This document shows positions 48,080-59,600 of a stretch of DNA of 64,000 nucleotides, in pieces (position 1 is the first letter of the stretch; each line of letters begins with the position of its first letter). The notes under the pieces are model-generated. The model saw only the letters and a list, made by a program, of their open reading frames with translations, did no database searches and had not been told where the DNA came from. This DNA is from Pratylenchus scribneri (taxonomy: Eukaryota; Nematoda; Chromadorea; Rhabditida; Pratylenchidae). Both the position numbers and the translations under genes were made by a program. The DNA lies in NCBI GenBank assembly GCA_030063045.1, contig JAQSEB010000091.1, forward strand, positions 1,240,001 to 1,304,000. The letters run 5' to 3'.

Positions 48080-49284
48080 TAGGGTTGCGCTCCCGAGGGT
48101 CGGGGGCGAGTTGGACGGGGGCGGGGGTGATCGGGGGTGGCACCTTCGGGGGCGGGGACGGGGGTGACCTTGACGGGGACCCCCGCGGGGATCCCCGCGG
48201 GGGTACGGGGTTGACCAAAATTTTTTAAAAAGTCTTATTTTTCAAAAAAAAAATTTCTGAAGAAAAATTTATTAAAATTTTAATAAATTATAAGCGCAAA
48301 TAAATTTTAATTCATAATTCATTCAATCTCCTCTTCGATTTCTTCCTGTTCTGGATCATTTGAATTTGTTGGTGCCAGTTACACACGGTTGGGATCATTA
48401 TCATTAGCGTCTCGATCACAAGCGTCTCAGTGATTTTGAATTTGAAGAGCCTTAGCTCATGAGTCATCAGCCAATTTACTAATTTAAATTAAATGATATA
48501 GTGCATTTAATAGCCCTAAGTATCGGCTATCCAATGATATATTGAACTTACAAACTGTAATGGTTTTGCCAAAATGGCCCTAGATGCCTAGATACACAAA
48601 CAATTTTTCTAAATTTTTGGCCTCATCTTGGCCAAAGTTTTGAAGTTTTGGATGATCATTATACCATTGGATAGCCAAGATTTGGGACTATTAAATATAC
48701 TTTAGGTCATTTAAATTGGTTAATTGGCTGATGAGCTAATAAGGCTCGTCAAAATCGATGAGATTGGTGGCGAGATGCTAATGTCCCTCGCTGGTTTTTG
48801 TTTTTTCACCTTACACATCATCCAAATTTGCTTTAACAAATAAAATTTGACGGACATTTTTTGCCGGAAAGTCTTATATAAATCTTCAATATGGCATGAT
48901 ATGATTATAAGGATGTCAGATTCTTGATTAGCACCCTAAATTAACCATAGAAAGTGATTTTGTGGGGTCTATTATCCATAACAGAAGATTATCAAGAGCC
49001 GCGCAGCGAAAAAATTAACCAAAAATACCGCGCAGCGAAAAATTCTTAATGAAAATTTAAAAATCCTACAAAAATCTGCTAAAAATTTCCTTTCATATTG
49101 CATTTTCCTTGAAAAATCCAATAATATGGGGTGTATGTTCACCCCCGTACCCCCGCGGGGGTGGAGGTTCGGGGGGCGGGAGTGATCGGGGGTGGACCTT
49201 CGGGAGTGGGACGGGGGTGAGACTCAAACCCCCGCGGGGGCCCCCGTCGGGAGTGACCCCCGCGGGGACGGGGGCGCAACCCTA
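48080..49284. mobile_element. hAT-like foldback transposon with GC-rich ends, 1205 bp
   Basis: Perfect 11-bp terminal inverted repeats TAGGGTTGCGC (48080-48090) and GCGCAACCCTA (49274-49284), flanked by a perfect 8-bp target duplication TATTAAAT (48072-48079 and 49285-49292). Inside each end is an inverted GC-rich block (about 48088-48214 and 49141-49273) full of CCCCCGCGGGGG and CGGGGGTGA-type words, in a window that is otherwise AT-rich. Further in, another inverted pair of about 100 bp occurs (48440-48545 against 48650-48750: GCTCATCAGCCAATT-like and GGCTATCCAATG-like blocks), so the element can fold into a long hairpin. The interior right side repeats CCGCGCAGCGAAAAA twice. No transposase frame, so it is non-autonomous. 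Confidence 0.88.
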
Positions 49285-50331
49285 TATTAAATTCCTTCTT
49301 TATATTTTCATTGAAAACATTTATTTTGATTGTTGATAAAAACACAACAAAACATTCATGGAATTTGGCCTCTTTAAATTTAAATTAATTTACTCAAAAA
49401 TATATTTTTATTTCATCCTCCCCAATTTTTATTCATTCCGTTTGAAATTTACTTGAATCGTGATTGCTCCAATTTTCTCGCGATTGTTGGCGCGAGTTTT
49501 TTCCATTCCCCTTTCTGCTCATTCAATCTCGATACTTTCCCTTCGGTTTACCACCCACCAAAAAAGGGTTTAAAGGGGATTGAAAGGTGCTCTCTCCTTT
49601 ACTTCTCAAATAGAACAATGGAAATCGACGACGGCACCATATATGCGCGGTGTGCAAAAATACACAATCAACGGAATGAATTCGGTGGAAAAGAATCGCA
49701 GCACCCAAAAATGGCGCGCGTCATAACCGTTTTTCCACACCATCGAATAACGTTTTTATTTTCAACGAATGATCTTATAAAAAAAAACAAAATTCGTTTC
49801 TCTTTTGAACGGATCTCCTGCTGAGGGAAAGTGCAACAATTTTTATTTTTAAGTGGGATGGATTATTATTTTTATGGATTTTTCCGTCAAATAAGTATTA
49901 AATTCAGTTCTGAATCCCCAAATTATATTACTTTAGGAAAATTAATGCTATGTCCCCATAAACCAATTCTTTTCCAAACCAAAAGGCGTAAAATTTTCCA
50001 ATTAGAAGAAGTGAATGAAAAAGAGGGATTAAGCGTGATTGAAGGACATAAAAAAAAGTCGGCCAATCCTTCGCTTTTTGTTCGCGCGAACATAACAAAT
50101 CCAAATCAACCACTGCTTCATTTTTGCGCAACAATAATCCAATCATGCGGCCCCATTCCCTCAAATGAATCAATCCATCATTTTCCACAATCCCACTAAC
50201 ATATATTTCTGCATGATTTGCGAGGTGCATCTTCTTTGATGCCTAATTACCCAGAAAAAATGGACTAATAAATTTTTTTTGAATAGAATTTTGCCAATTT
50301 TTCGTCATTTATTTATTTTAATTTTTATTTT

Positions 50332-50503
50332 GCCTTTAATTCTTTGGAATTAAATTTTTGGTTATTTTTATCCACAATTCCCTCATTAATCTATTTTATT
50401 GGCCTTCAACAAAATCAGCCTTTAATTCTTTGGAATTAAATTTTTGGTTATTTTTATCCACAATTCCCTCATTAATCTATTTTATTGGCCTTCAACAAAA
50501 TCA
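50332..50503 (+). repeat. 86-bp perfect tandem duplication
   Basis: Copies 50332-50417 and 50418-50503 both begin GCCTTTAATTCTTTGGAATT and are essentially identical, indicating a recent duplication (or an assembly artefact). A third partial trace, CCTTTAATTCTTTG, follows at about 50545. It lies 150 bases upstream of the cadherin-like start. Confidence 0.85.
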
Positions 50504-50656
50504 AAGAAGGCTGAGAAAAATATGAATGAATAATTAATTCCTTTTACCTTTAATTCTTTGTTAATTTTCCCGCTATTTCTTAGTCCTCCCTATTAAAATT
50601 CAGAGTAAAGAAAAGAATTCGGATAAAAACAAGAAAAATGAATAATTAATTCCTCC

Positions 50657-53600
50657 ATGAAAAAAGTCGTCACGTCAAAAATGTTGCCACCGACATTTCG
50701 ACATCAAAAGAATGGCACCAATCATCATCATTATCGTTATGTTCAATTACTTCTCATTTTCATCATTTTTCCCACAATTTGCTTTGGGGCCCGTCTAAAG
50801 GCAGCAAAATCGCATCGTCCTCAAAAAAATGGCGCCATCGGCCACATTTGCCTGTTCCCCGAGGCCAGCGATCGGCAATTCTTTTTCGACATCCGTGCAG
50901 ACACACCGCCTCGCTCAATCATTTTGGATACGGTGGTGGAGCCGGCAGATGCCCGATTGGCCGTTGCCAATGTTCGATCCAATAATTTGCCCGAGGTGAA
51001 TCGTGAATTAATGCTTTTTTTTGATTGGTTACTTCAAATGAGAAATAATGTGGGAAAAACGATCCGTAAAATTTTCAATAGATGCCAGTATTAATTTAAA
51101 GTTTAAACCCCAAAGGTGCTAATATTAATTACTAAGGTGATATTAAAAATTAATTAATGAATATAATTAATTGAAAGGATGGTTCATTTGGAAGAAATAT
51201 GGAGAATTGGATAATAAAAAATCCAAAATTTACATTTAAAACCTCAATATGATTTTATTTGTCCTTAACAAGACTGACAGTATTTTTGAAAATTAATTTA
51301 AAAATAAATTATGAATGAAATGAATTAATTAAAAGGATCAATCATCTATAAATTTGAATGGAGAATATGAAAAAAAAAATTCCATTTAATGACTCAAAGT
51401 GTCAAAAATATCCTTTAACTGCCCAAATAGCAAATAGGGTATGGAATATTTGAAAATTAATTAAAATAAAGAAATGAATTAATTTAATTAAAAGGAACGT
51501 TCAGAGGTAAAAGAAACTATAGATAATTAATTCGATGGAATCAAAAAGTAACCCCAAAAAATAATGACTCAAGTGTCAAAAAACTCTAACAGTGTAATAC
51601 AATGAATGTATATTGCATACAATTAAATTATATTTTAAATTATTTTCCAAATAAAAAAATTTGAGGATGTTAATGTTGATGCTTGGCTTTCGTTGGAAAA
51701 ACGTGCTAATGGTCAATTTTTGGTGCACACCACCGATCGGCACATCCATTTGCCACCCTACCCATCGGCCATCAATGAAACACTGCTCTACGTGACCGTC
51801 CGATGCAATGGCCGTCTTTACCCGCTGATGACTGTCCGAATCCGGGCACAAAATGCGAATTCACCCGAATGGATTGGCGCACCCGGAGAAGGACGGCCCG
51901 TGGAAATGGCCATTCCAAAGGTGCGTTTGAGGGTTGAGGTAGTACGAGTAAATATAAATTTTATGAATTTTAGTGTTAAGTTTAGAAAATTTAAAACATT
52001 TAATAGCACTGGATCAGGGTGAATTAATCACAGAAAGAATTATGAATTTGAAAGAAATAAACAAAAATTATAATCAAAAATGCTGAAAATAGTCCAAATT
52101 CGAGTAGTTTTGGTGAACAGCACTTTTATTATTTGAATTATTGGCTTCAAATTAAATTAATTTAATACTTTTTAAAGCCTTGATTATGACTTGATTAAAT
52201 AAAAATGTAATGAATTTGATTGAAATTTTCAAATGTTTGACTAAAAAAGCGACAAAATAGGCCAAAATCTGTTAATTTTTTTACGGCCATAACTTTCTAT
52301 CATATTATATTTCAACAATGAACCATTTTGGTATTAAAATATTCTACATAAATAGCTTAATCCAATGCTATTATAAAGGCTTTATAAATAGCTTGAAAGA
52401 TCATCGAAATTTTAGGCAAAATGCAATTAATTAATAAATATTATTTCTTCTCTATAAGAATGCCCAATCCGGTGCCCTGCTCCCAATTCCCCTGTTGGCA
52501 TTGGACACGGACCCAGCAGACCATTATGCCCTCAAATTTTCCATTTCACCTCCGCATGATCGCGATTTTGCCTTGGATTTGGCCGATCAATCTTCTCTGT
52601 CCATTTCCGATCAAGTCCAATTGTTGGCCAAATTGCCATCGCCGCCATATTCAAGGCGGATTGAGCATTGGCGGGCGCAACAATTTCCACCTCAACTCCG
52701 GCTGAAGCTGATCAATCCAAAAGTGTTGTTGAATAATAAACAACCACATTTGTTGGTGAATATCACAGCAAAGGTACACTTCAATGGGCTCAATTATAGG
52801 TCTTACGTATTATCTGTACCCAGATTTGAAAAGAAGGAAGGGTCTCCCCTTACGTTGATTAGGGTTATGGTTAGGAATATGTGAAATGATATAACCTATC
52901 CCCAAAGGACCATAATCCCTATACCGGATGACCCATGGGGATCACCGGTACCTTTCCCCAGTTGACCTAAAAAAAATCTGGGTACAGATAATACGTAGGT
53001 ACCCAATTATATATCACTTTACTTTTGGCCAATAATTTCTGAAGAAAAATGGACATTTGATTAACAACAAGAATTTTTTCTAATCATAAAATTTTTATTA
53101 TTTTATTATTAAGCAAAATTTGGGCGGAAGATCGTTTTCTGTCTTACAGTAGTAGCTCCCTCCTATGTGATGATGGTGCCTTTAGGCAAAATCCATCATT
53201 TGGTGGTGTCATCTTTCTTTATTTCCTTTGCGCCTTTGCCTCCCCCCCCCCCCCCACCCCGTCTCTCTACATCTACAGTACATTTGGCAATTTTGCCACT
53301 GGTAACATCTCTACATATAAATATAAGCCTCTAATTCTTTATTAACCTCCTAGAATTTTAATAATCAAATATCTAGCAATATGGCCAAATAATATACTCT
53401 TTTCACATCAATGACAAAGACTGTTGGGCCTATGCCATTAGCTTTTCTTTTTCAATTAAATCGAAATTAAATTTATTAAAAAAACAAACAAATTTACTAA
53501 TTAAATAAAAAAAAAATCACAAATTTACTTTAAATGAAATCAATATAAAAATAAAGGAAAATACGCAAAAATTTGGGTAAATCAGAATCTTCCAGCGGAT

Positions 53601-56600
53601 ATTCCAAGGCAAAAAAAATAGAAGGAAAACTATACAATTTTCTGTACTTTTGTTCCTTTTTTTATAGGACAGCGATGGTGAACCCGAAAGTCGTCAAAGT
53701 TGGATTCAACTGAAATTGGCGCTTAAGGATAAGTCCAATGCCGCCGGGATGGAGGGTGCCAGATTCAGCCGAACTGAATATTTTGGCAATTTCACAAAGG
53801 CAAGTGTCCTTTATGCTAATTTTAGTGTATTTCCTCCATTTTTGAAGGAATTGAAGCCAGGCGATGAATTGGTCCCATCCGAACCTTTGTTAGCATTGTT
53901 TCCAAGTCAAAGAGCCGGCGATCGAATCATCTATTCTTTGGACAGGGCAAATCCATACGGCCAATTATTTGAAATGGAGCCGGACACCGGGCGACTCCGA
54001 TTGGCCCAGCCAATGCCCGAGACACCGCCCCAAACCATGGAATTGGATATTTTGGTGGGTGGTGGCTTTTTCAATTCATCGATGAATTTTTAACAAATTT
54101 AAATTCATACAAAAATGTGGAATCAATATTTTTTAAATGTTATTCCCTTGTTGATAGCTTTAAATTTACCAAATTAAGTATTTTTTAAAGCTCTAGCTCT
54201 GATTTGGATGAGTTTATTAAAGAAAGAATTGTGGATTTGATGGAAACTATTCCCAAAAAGATGGCAAAATATGTCAAAATTGGGCATTTTTCGTTTTATG
54301 GCCATAACATATAGGCCAATTATGTTATGGATCAATCATTTTGATATTAATGCTAACGATATTTGAAAGTTTTTATTAAAAGCCCTAAAGATTATTGAGG
54401 CAAATGCGCAAAATTCGGGACAGTCTTTTTCCATTAAATTCTGATAATTTACATATGATGTAGCAGAATATAAAATTGTGAAAATTTTCGACATAAAAGG
54501 AGAGAATACCTTTCCAATAATTAAAATATATAAAAAAAAATAAAAAATGCCGTCGTACATTTTTCAGGCCAAACTTTTGCCCAAGGATGTGACATCATCG
54601 CCTGAGGGCAATTCGGTGAATACCAAATTGATTTTGACGGATCAAACCGAAGTGCGACTAACATATTTCACTCAATGCCACTATGAAACACATTTGGCCG
54701 AAAATCCCAGTGCCTACACTCGAGTGTTGCATTTCAACTTCAAAGGCGATGTTCGTTATCTTTTCTTGAGGGTTTTTATGATACCAAAGAACAAATTATA
54801 TTACTACACACATTAATTTGTTTTCAATAAAGAAATATTATTTTTGCCAAATACTAGAAACAAGCCCCAATTTGTCGCCGTTAATAAAAGCCATCAAGGA
54901 CTGACTGACTGAACTAATTCTGATGATTTTAGTAAAAATTAAACAGCAGACTATTAGATATTAAATTAAATTAATTTTTAATTTAATTAATTCAGAATTG
55001 ATGGAGTTAGGCCAAAAAAAACCACTAAAATTCGCTAATCCATAGTAATAATTTTAAATAGTTTTTTTTAGGGGGGAGGATAATTTAATTAATTTTGAAC
55101 CATTTTTAATAAAATTAAAATTATTTAGAAAACCAAAAGTATGCTCTTTAATTAGATACTAAAATCATCAAAATTGGTTCATTGCTTGATGAATTATTAT
55201 AAATGGCGACTGGCTACTCTGGATCTGAACTCTGGATAGAAATATCAAATTGGCATATTATATTTTGAGCTTGACCAATTCCCTAAACAAAAATTGTTTA
55301 TATCATAGGTGGAAGGCATTGAACTGCTGAATGGGACCGATTTGTTCAAAGTGGACCAATATGGGCAAATGACAGTGCGGCCCGGGGTGGAAATTGATCG
55401 AGAAAGGACGGAGAGGATTGTGGTCAAGGCCAGATTGAGGGTATAGTTTTTATTAATGGAAGACATTTGGGAAATTGGATATTTGTTGGGGAAGAGGATA
55501 CGAAATAATTAATCATTAAAAATTAAAAGAATAAATTTGGGTAATTTTGCCTTGAAGCCAAATTCATCGAAGGCGAATTCCCTCGGGGTCTGTAAAAAAT
55601 TCTGGGGGATTAAATAAATATTTTTGCAATGATTTAAGTAAAATTTTATAATTTTTATTCTCACAGAGTAAAGCCGCATTGCACCCAAAATCATTGGAAT
55701 TGTGCCAAATTGCAACGGCCGATGTGCTCATCGATGATGTGAGTTATAGTGGAATACTTGAGTTCATTCTTTTGGCTATAGCCAATCAAGAAAGCAGCCA
55801 ATTTTAGAAGGGGATATTCTTTTTAAAAACCCTAAATGTCCTCTAAAAATTGGCTTTTCTAATTTTTTGGAAAACAAAAAAAAAACAATTAGTAGAAAAA
55901 TGGCTTTTCCTCAAATGAATTTGGGTTAATTACACTCAATCAAATGCATATAAGTTTTTTAAAGTTGGAATTATTAAAAAACAAAACGGCAAAATTGAAG
56001 AGGACACTTTTGGCTTTCAAATGATATATTACCTCACCGAATTGGCAATTGCCTCGATGAGCTATTTGGTCAAGAACCAGTGCAGGTCCTGCGTCCTCTA
56101 TACCCAATTTTTTAATTCTTTTTTAATTTCTTGGCTCTTAAAAATTATCTAATTTCTTTACCAAAAAATTACTCAAATATAGGTCAACGACCACAGTCCT
56201 CGGTTCACGCGGCGCACCTATCGATTCCGGCTGGCCGAACCGAATCCATTCAATAATACAGAGATTGGCTCATTGCGAGCCTTGGATGGGGACATTGGCG
56301 AATTTGGCCGAGTTCGCTACAGGATATTGGATGAATTTGTGCCGGATGGACAAGGCGGCGAAGAGCCATTGCCTTTTGTCCTTTTCCAGGTGGAAATTAA
56401 AAAAATTTATGCTGGAATTTTGTACTGAAAATTGGGGCAAAAATTATCATACCTAATTTTCACACCTAGAGAGTTTTTGACACTTTTAAGGCACTAAATG
56501 TAAATTTTTTGGGATTTTTTGATTCCGATGTTTTCTCCATAGTTTTTACACCAGAGTAATCCTTTAAATTAATTCAATGTTCTCAACATTTATTTTTAAT

Positions 56601-59600
56601 TAATTTTTAATATTCCCTAATCCCTACCTCTTTCTAAAAAGCTTTTGTTGACCTTTTCACCATTCAACAATTTTAAATCTCATCCAAAAGGCAAAAAATG
56701 AATAAAGTGCGTTAATTCTATTTAATTGACAGCTTTCATTTCTAGATTGTTTCAAAAATTTCCCAAAATTCCTCATCAACATTTTCCCCAAATTCATTTC
56801 TAATTTTGCATAGGCCGACGGTGCCGCCACCCTTTTCTACGTGATTAAGCCTCTGCATTTGGAGTTACGTCAACCGTATAAGCCACAATCCGAGTACACA
56901 TTCACTGTGGAAGCATTCGATGCGGATGAGGACCCACGGACGGCGCGAGTTTCGGTGAATGTTCGATTAGAGGAGGCGGCTGGGACTGGTGGCCCGAAGG
57001 AGGCCAAAAAGGCCGAAGAAAGAGAGGAGGAAGCCGTGTTGGATGAGGAGGCACAAATTGAGCCGGTGGAAGAGGAGGTGGCCTCCCCTCAACAGGCCAG
57101 GGATCAACCACAACCACAGGTAAAACCACAACTACAATTTTTGAAAGGATTGGTTTTATTTGGCCATGAATTTCGGTTATCCGGATTAATTTTTCTGTGA
57201 TAGATATTATTAGAAAAGTAAAATTTAATGTGTTAAGTAGACATTTATGAAACATTTGGCCATAAAATTTACATATTTTATGGCCAAAAAATTGGTGAAA
57301 TATTGCCATTTTTATTCTGGAAGTATATTTCCTCAAAGATTGACAACTCTATTGTAATTGGAACCATTCAAAGACCAAAACTAATTCTTTTAAAATGCCA
57401 TCACAAAAATAGAAGTTTCGATTTTTCAAGATTTATAATTGAAGCAAATTTGGCGATGCCTAAATGAGTCCCATATCTACGATGGATTAACAATTTAAGA
57501 CATTTTACCTGAACTATTTTTATAATATTTTCCAACTTACTAAAGTTCAAGTTATTCTTTAAATTAATTTTAATTTGTCAATAAATTTAAATTAATTTTT
57601 TTTGACATTTCTTGAGGAGCCTGATTAAATTTAAAATTTTCATTAATTATATGTATATCTATAATATTTGAATAGGATTCATCGGAAGAGGCGGAAATGC
57701 TCCAATTTGATTCAACACAATCGCAACGAAGAAGTTTGCCGGACAATAAAAAGTCAGCATTGGCTGCACCAACCAAAAAACAATTTGGGAATAAAATGGA
57801 AAGGGCAATGGCCCAGAAGCCATTGCAATTTGGCCAAGAACATTTTGTGTTCCGATTGGGTGGCACCCTAAAAGAGGGCCAAACCATTGGATGGGTTCAG
57901 GCTGGCACCGGTGGAAATGGCAATAATGGAAAGGAGGAGGAAAAATTTGAAGAGGGGGACAAAGGTGGAGTAATGCCCGAATTGGAGGTGAGCACCGAAA
58001 TGGAAAGTGGCAAAAATTTAGGCAATATTTCCATTTTTTTCCTAATCTAATACCTAAAATGTTTTTGGGGCTAGAGCTGAGTCAAGGCTCTAGCCCCAGG
58101 CCATCGCCGGAAGCCTAACTAAGCCGCAGAATAGGCCAATGAATAGAAGAGGGATTAGAAGCAAATGAAACTTCGAATTATTCTTTATTTAATTTTGCGG
58201 GAAAATGTTATAATAATAAATAATATAAAGGGTAAAAAGCATTAAAATAGAAGAAGAGGATGGGTTTATAAATGTGGATTGAGGCAATATTTGATTGATA
58301 GGGTGACGGTGTGATTTAGGCAAAAAGTAAAGGTACGGTAAAATATGAAAGGCCCTTAGGCATTTTTTTGTTGGCATTGACAGAGGGAAGATTCGACAGA
58401 TTTTTTAATTAGTTTTTTCTTCTCTAAAAATTTACGACTAAATTGTAAATTCCTTATCCTATTATTATGAATTTTTATTAAATAATCAATATAGACTTAA
58501 ATAAATATTGATTTTTTCTCAATAAATTAGAAAGGCCACTCTTTAGAGTAGATTTAGGGCTGGCAAATGGCATATTGCCTTTCTAAATTGGTTACTCCAT
58601 TGAGATATGAACCAAAAGAATGGACTCAAATACTCAACCATTCTTTTCAATTCTTTAACAAATTTGGCCATATTAATATGCAAATTTCATTGGGATTAAT
58701 TCGATAAAATTCTTAAATTATGGCCACAAAAATTAACAATTCTTTTGTAGCTTCCAATTGAGTATGCCGTGGAGGAGGGCATTGCTGGCTTTGTTGGTGT
58801 GGAACCGGCCACTGGCCGTCTATTTGTTGGCCCACATTTGGCCGGCGATCGATTCGAGGAAATCCGCTTCACCGTTGCCGCACAACATCGCCGGGATGGA
58901 CGCGTTTTGGTGAGCAGAATTGTTTTTATGATAAAGTTTAGGATTTGAGATTGAAAATGAATGTTGAAAAATATTATTTTTTGGCCTTAATAACTTGACC
59001 AAATTAGGCATCTTTAAGATATCTGTGATCCAATAGCTTAGCATTAAGTTTAATTTTAAACCTAATCCCAATTCTAATAAACCCCAACATTTTTGTTATG
59101 GCCAAATTAATGACCACAAAAAATATTAATTTTCTACAATTTAACAAATTAAAAATAGGTAAAAAAAACATAAAAAAAATTTTTTTGCCATAATTTCCTG
59201 GCTAAAATTTGGCTACATCCGCAGTCCTTTTTGGCGACTATTTCGGTAGATTTTCCTTCCATTTTGTATAATAAATATGTTGTTTTTATTTATCTTTTCT
59301 TTCACAAAATAAGAAACACTTAATGAATGCCGAAAAGAGGGGAAGAACTGTTTCCTTTTTTATTCCTTTGGAATGGATCTTTTTTATGGCCCCGGTCAAC
59401 GCGCAATCCCTTCCCATTCCCCATACCTTTTTACTGGTGTGCCATTTGGCGAGGGGTTTATAAGGTGGTCGGCGCCTGGCAACCCCTTTTGGCCTTTTCC
59501 CCCACCTTCAATCGTCCATTCCTTCTTCCTCCTTCTCTTTTGGCCTGCTCCCAAATGCCATAATTGCTTTTGGCCATTTTTAGTGGGGTTCTTTTCAGCC

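Larger units (their letters stand above)
45356..50656. other. Repeat-rich spacer between the EF-hand gene and the cadherin-like gene
   Basis: A 5.3-kb spacer without a supported gene. It contains a 20-base C run (45416-45435), a 15-base G run (46252-46266), a GC-richer stretch around 47040-47340 with no domain in any frame, the 29-bp minisatellite (47490-48068), the foldback transposon (48080-49284), and an 86-bp duplication (50332-50503). Open frames at 49453-49824 and 49831-50199 have no recognisable domains and no signal of splicing; they are left unannotated. Confidence 0.5.

Noticed and set aside
47527..48228. A 233-codon open frame across the minisatellite and transposon end.
   Set aside because: It is produced by a 29-bp unit that has no stop in any plus frame, then runs into transposon DNA; overlapping frames give the same peptide. 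No initiation, splice or domain support.
49453..50199. Two adjacent 122-123 codon frames as a secreted or hypothetical gene.
   Set aside because: Composition resembles intergenic DNA, and there are no domains, no splice continuity and no signal peptide of note.
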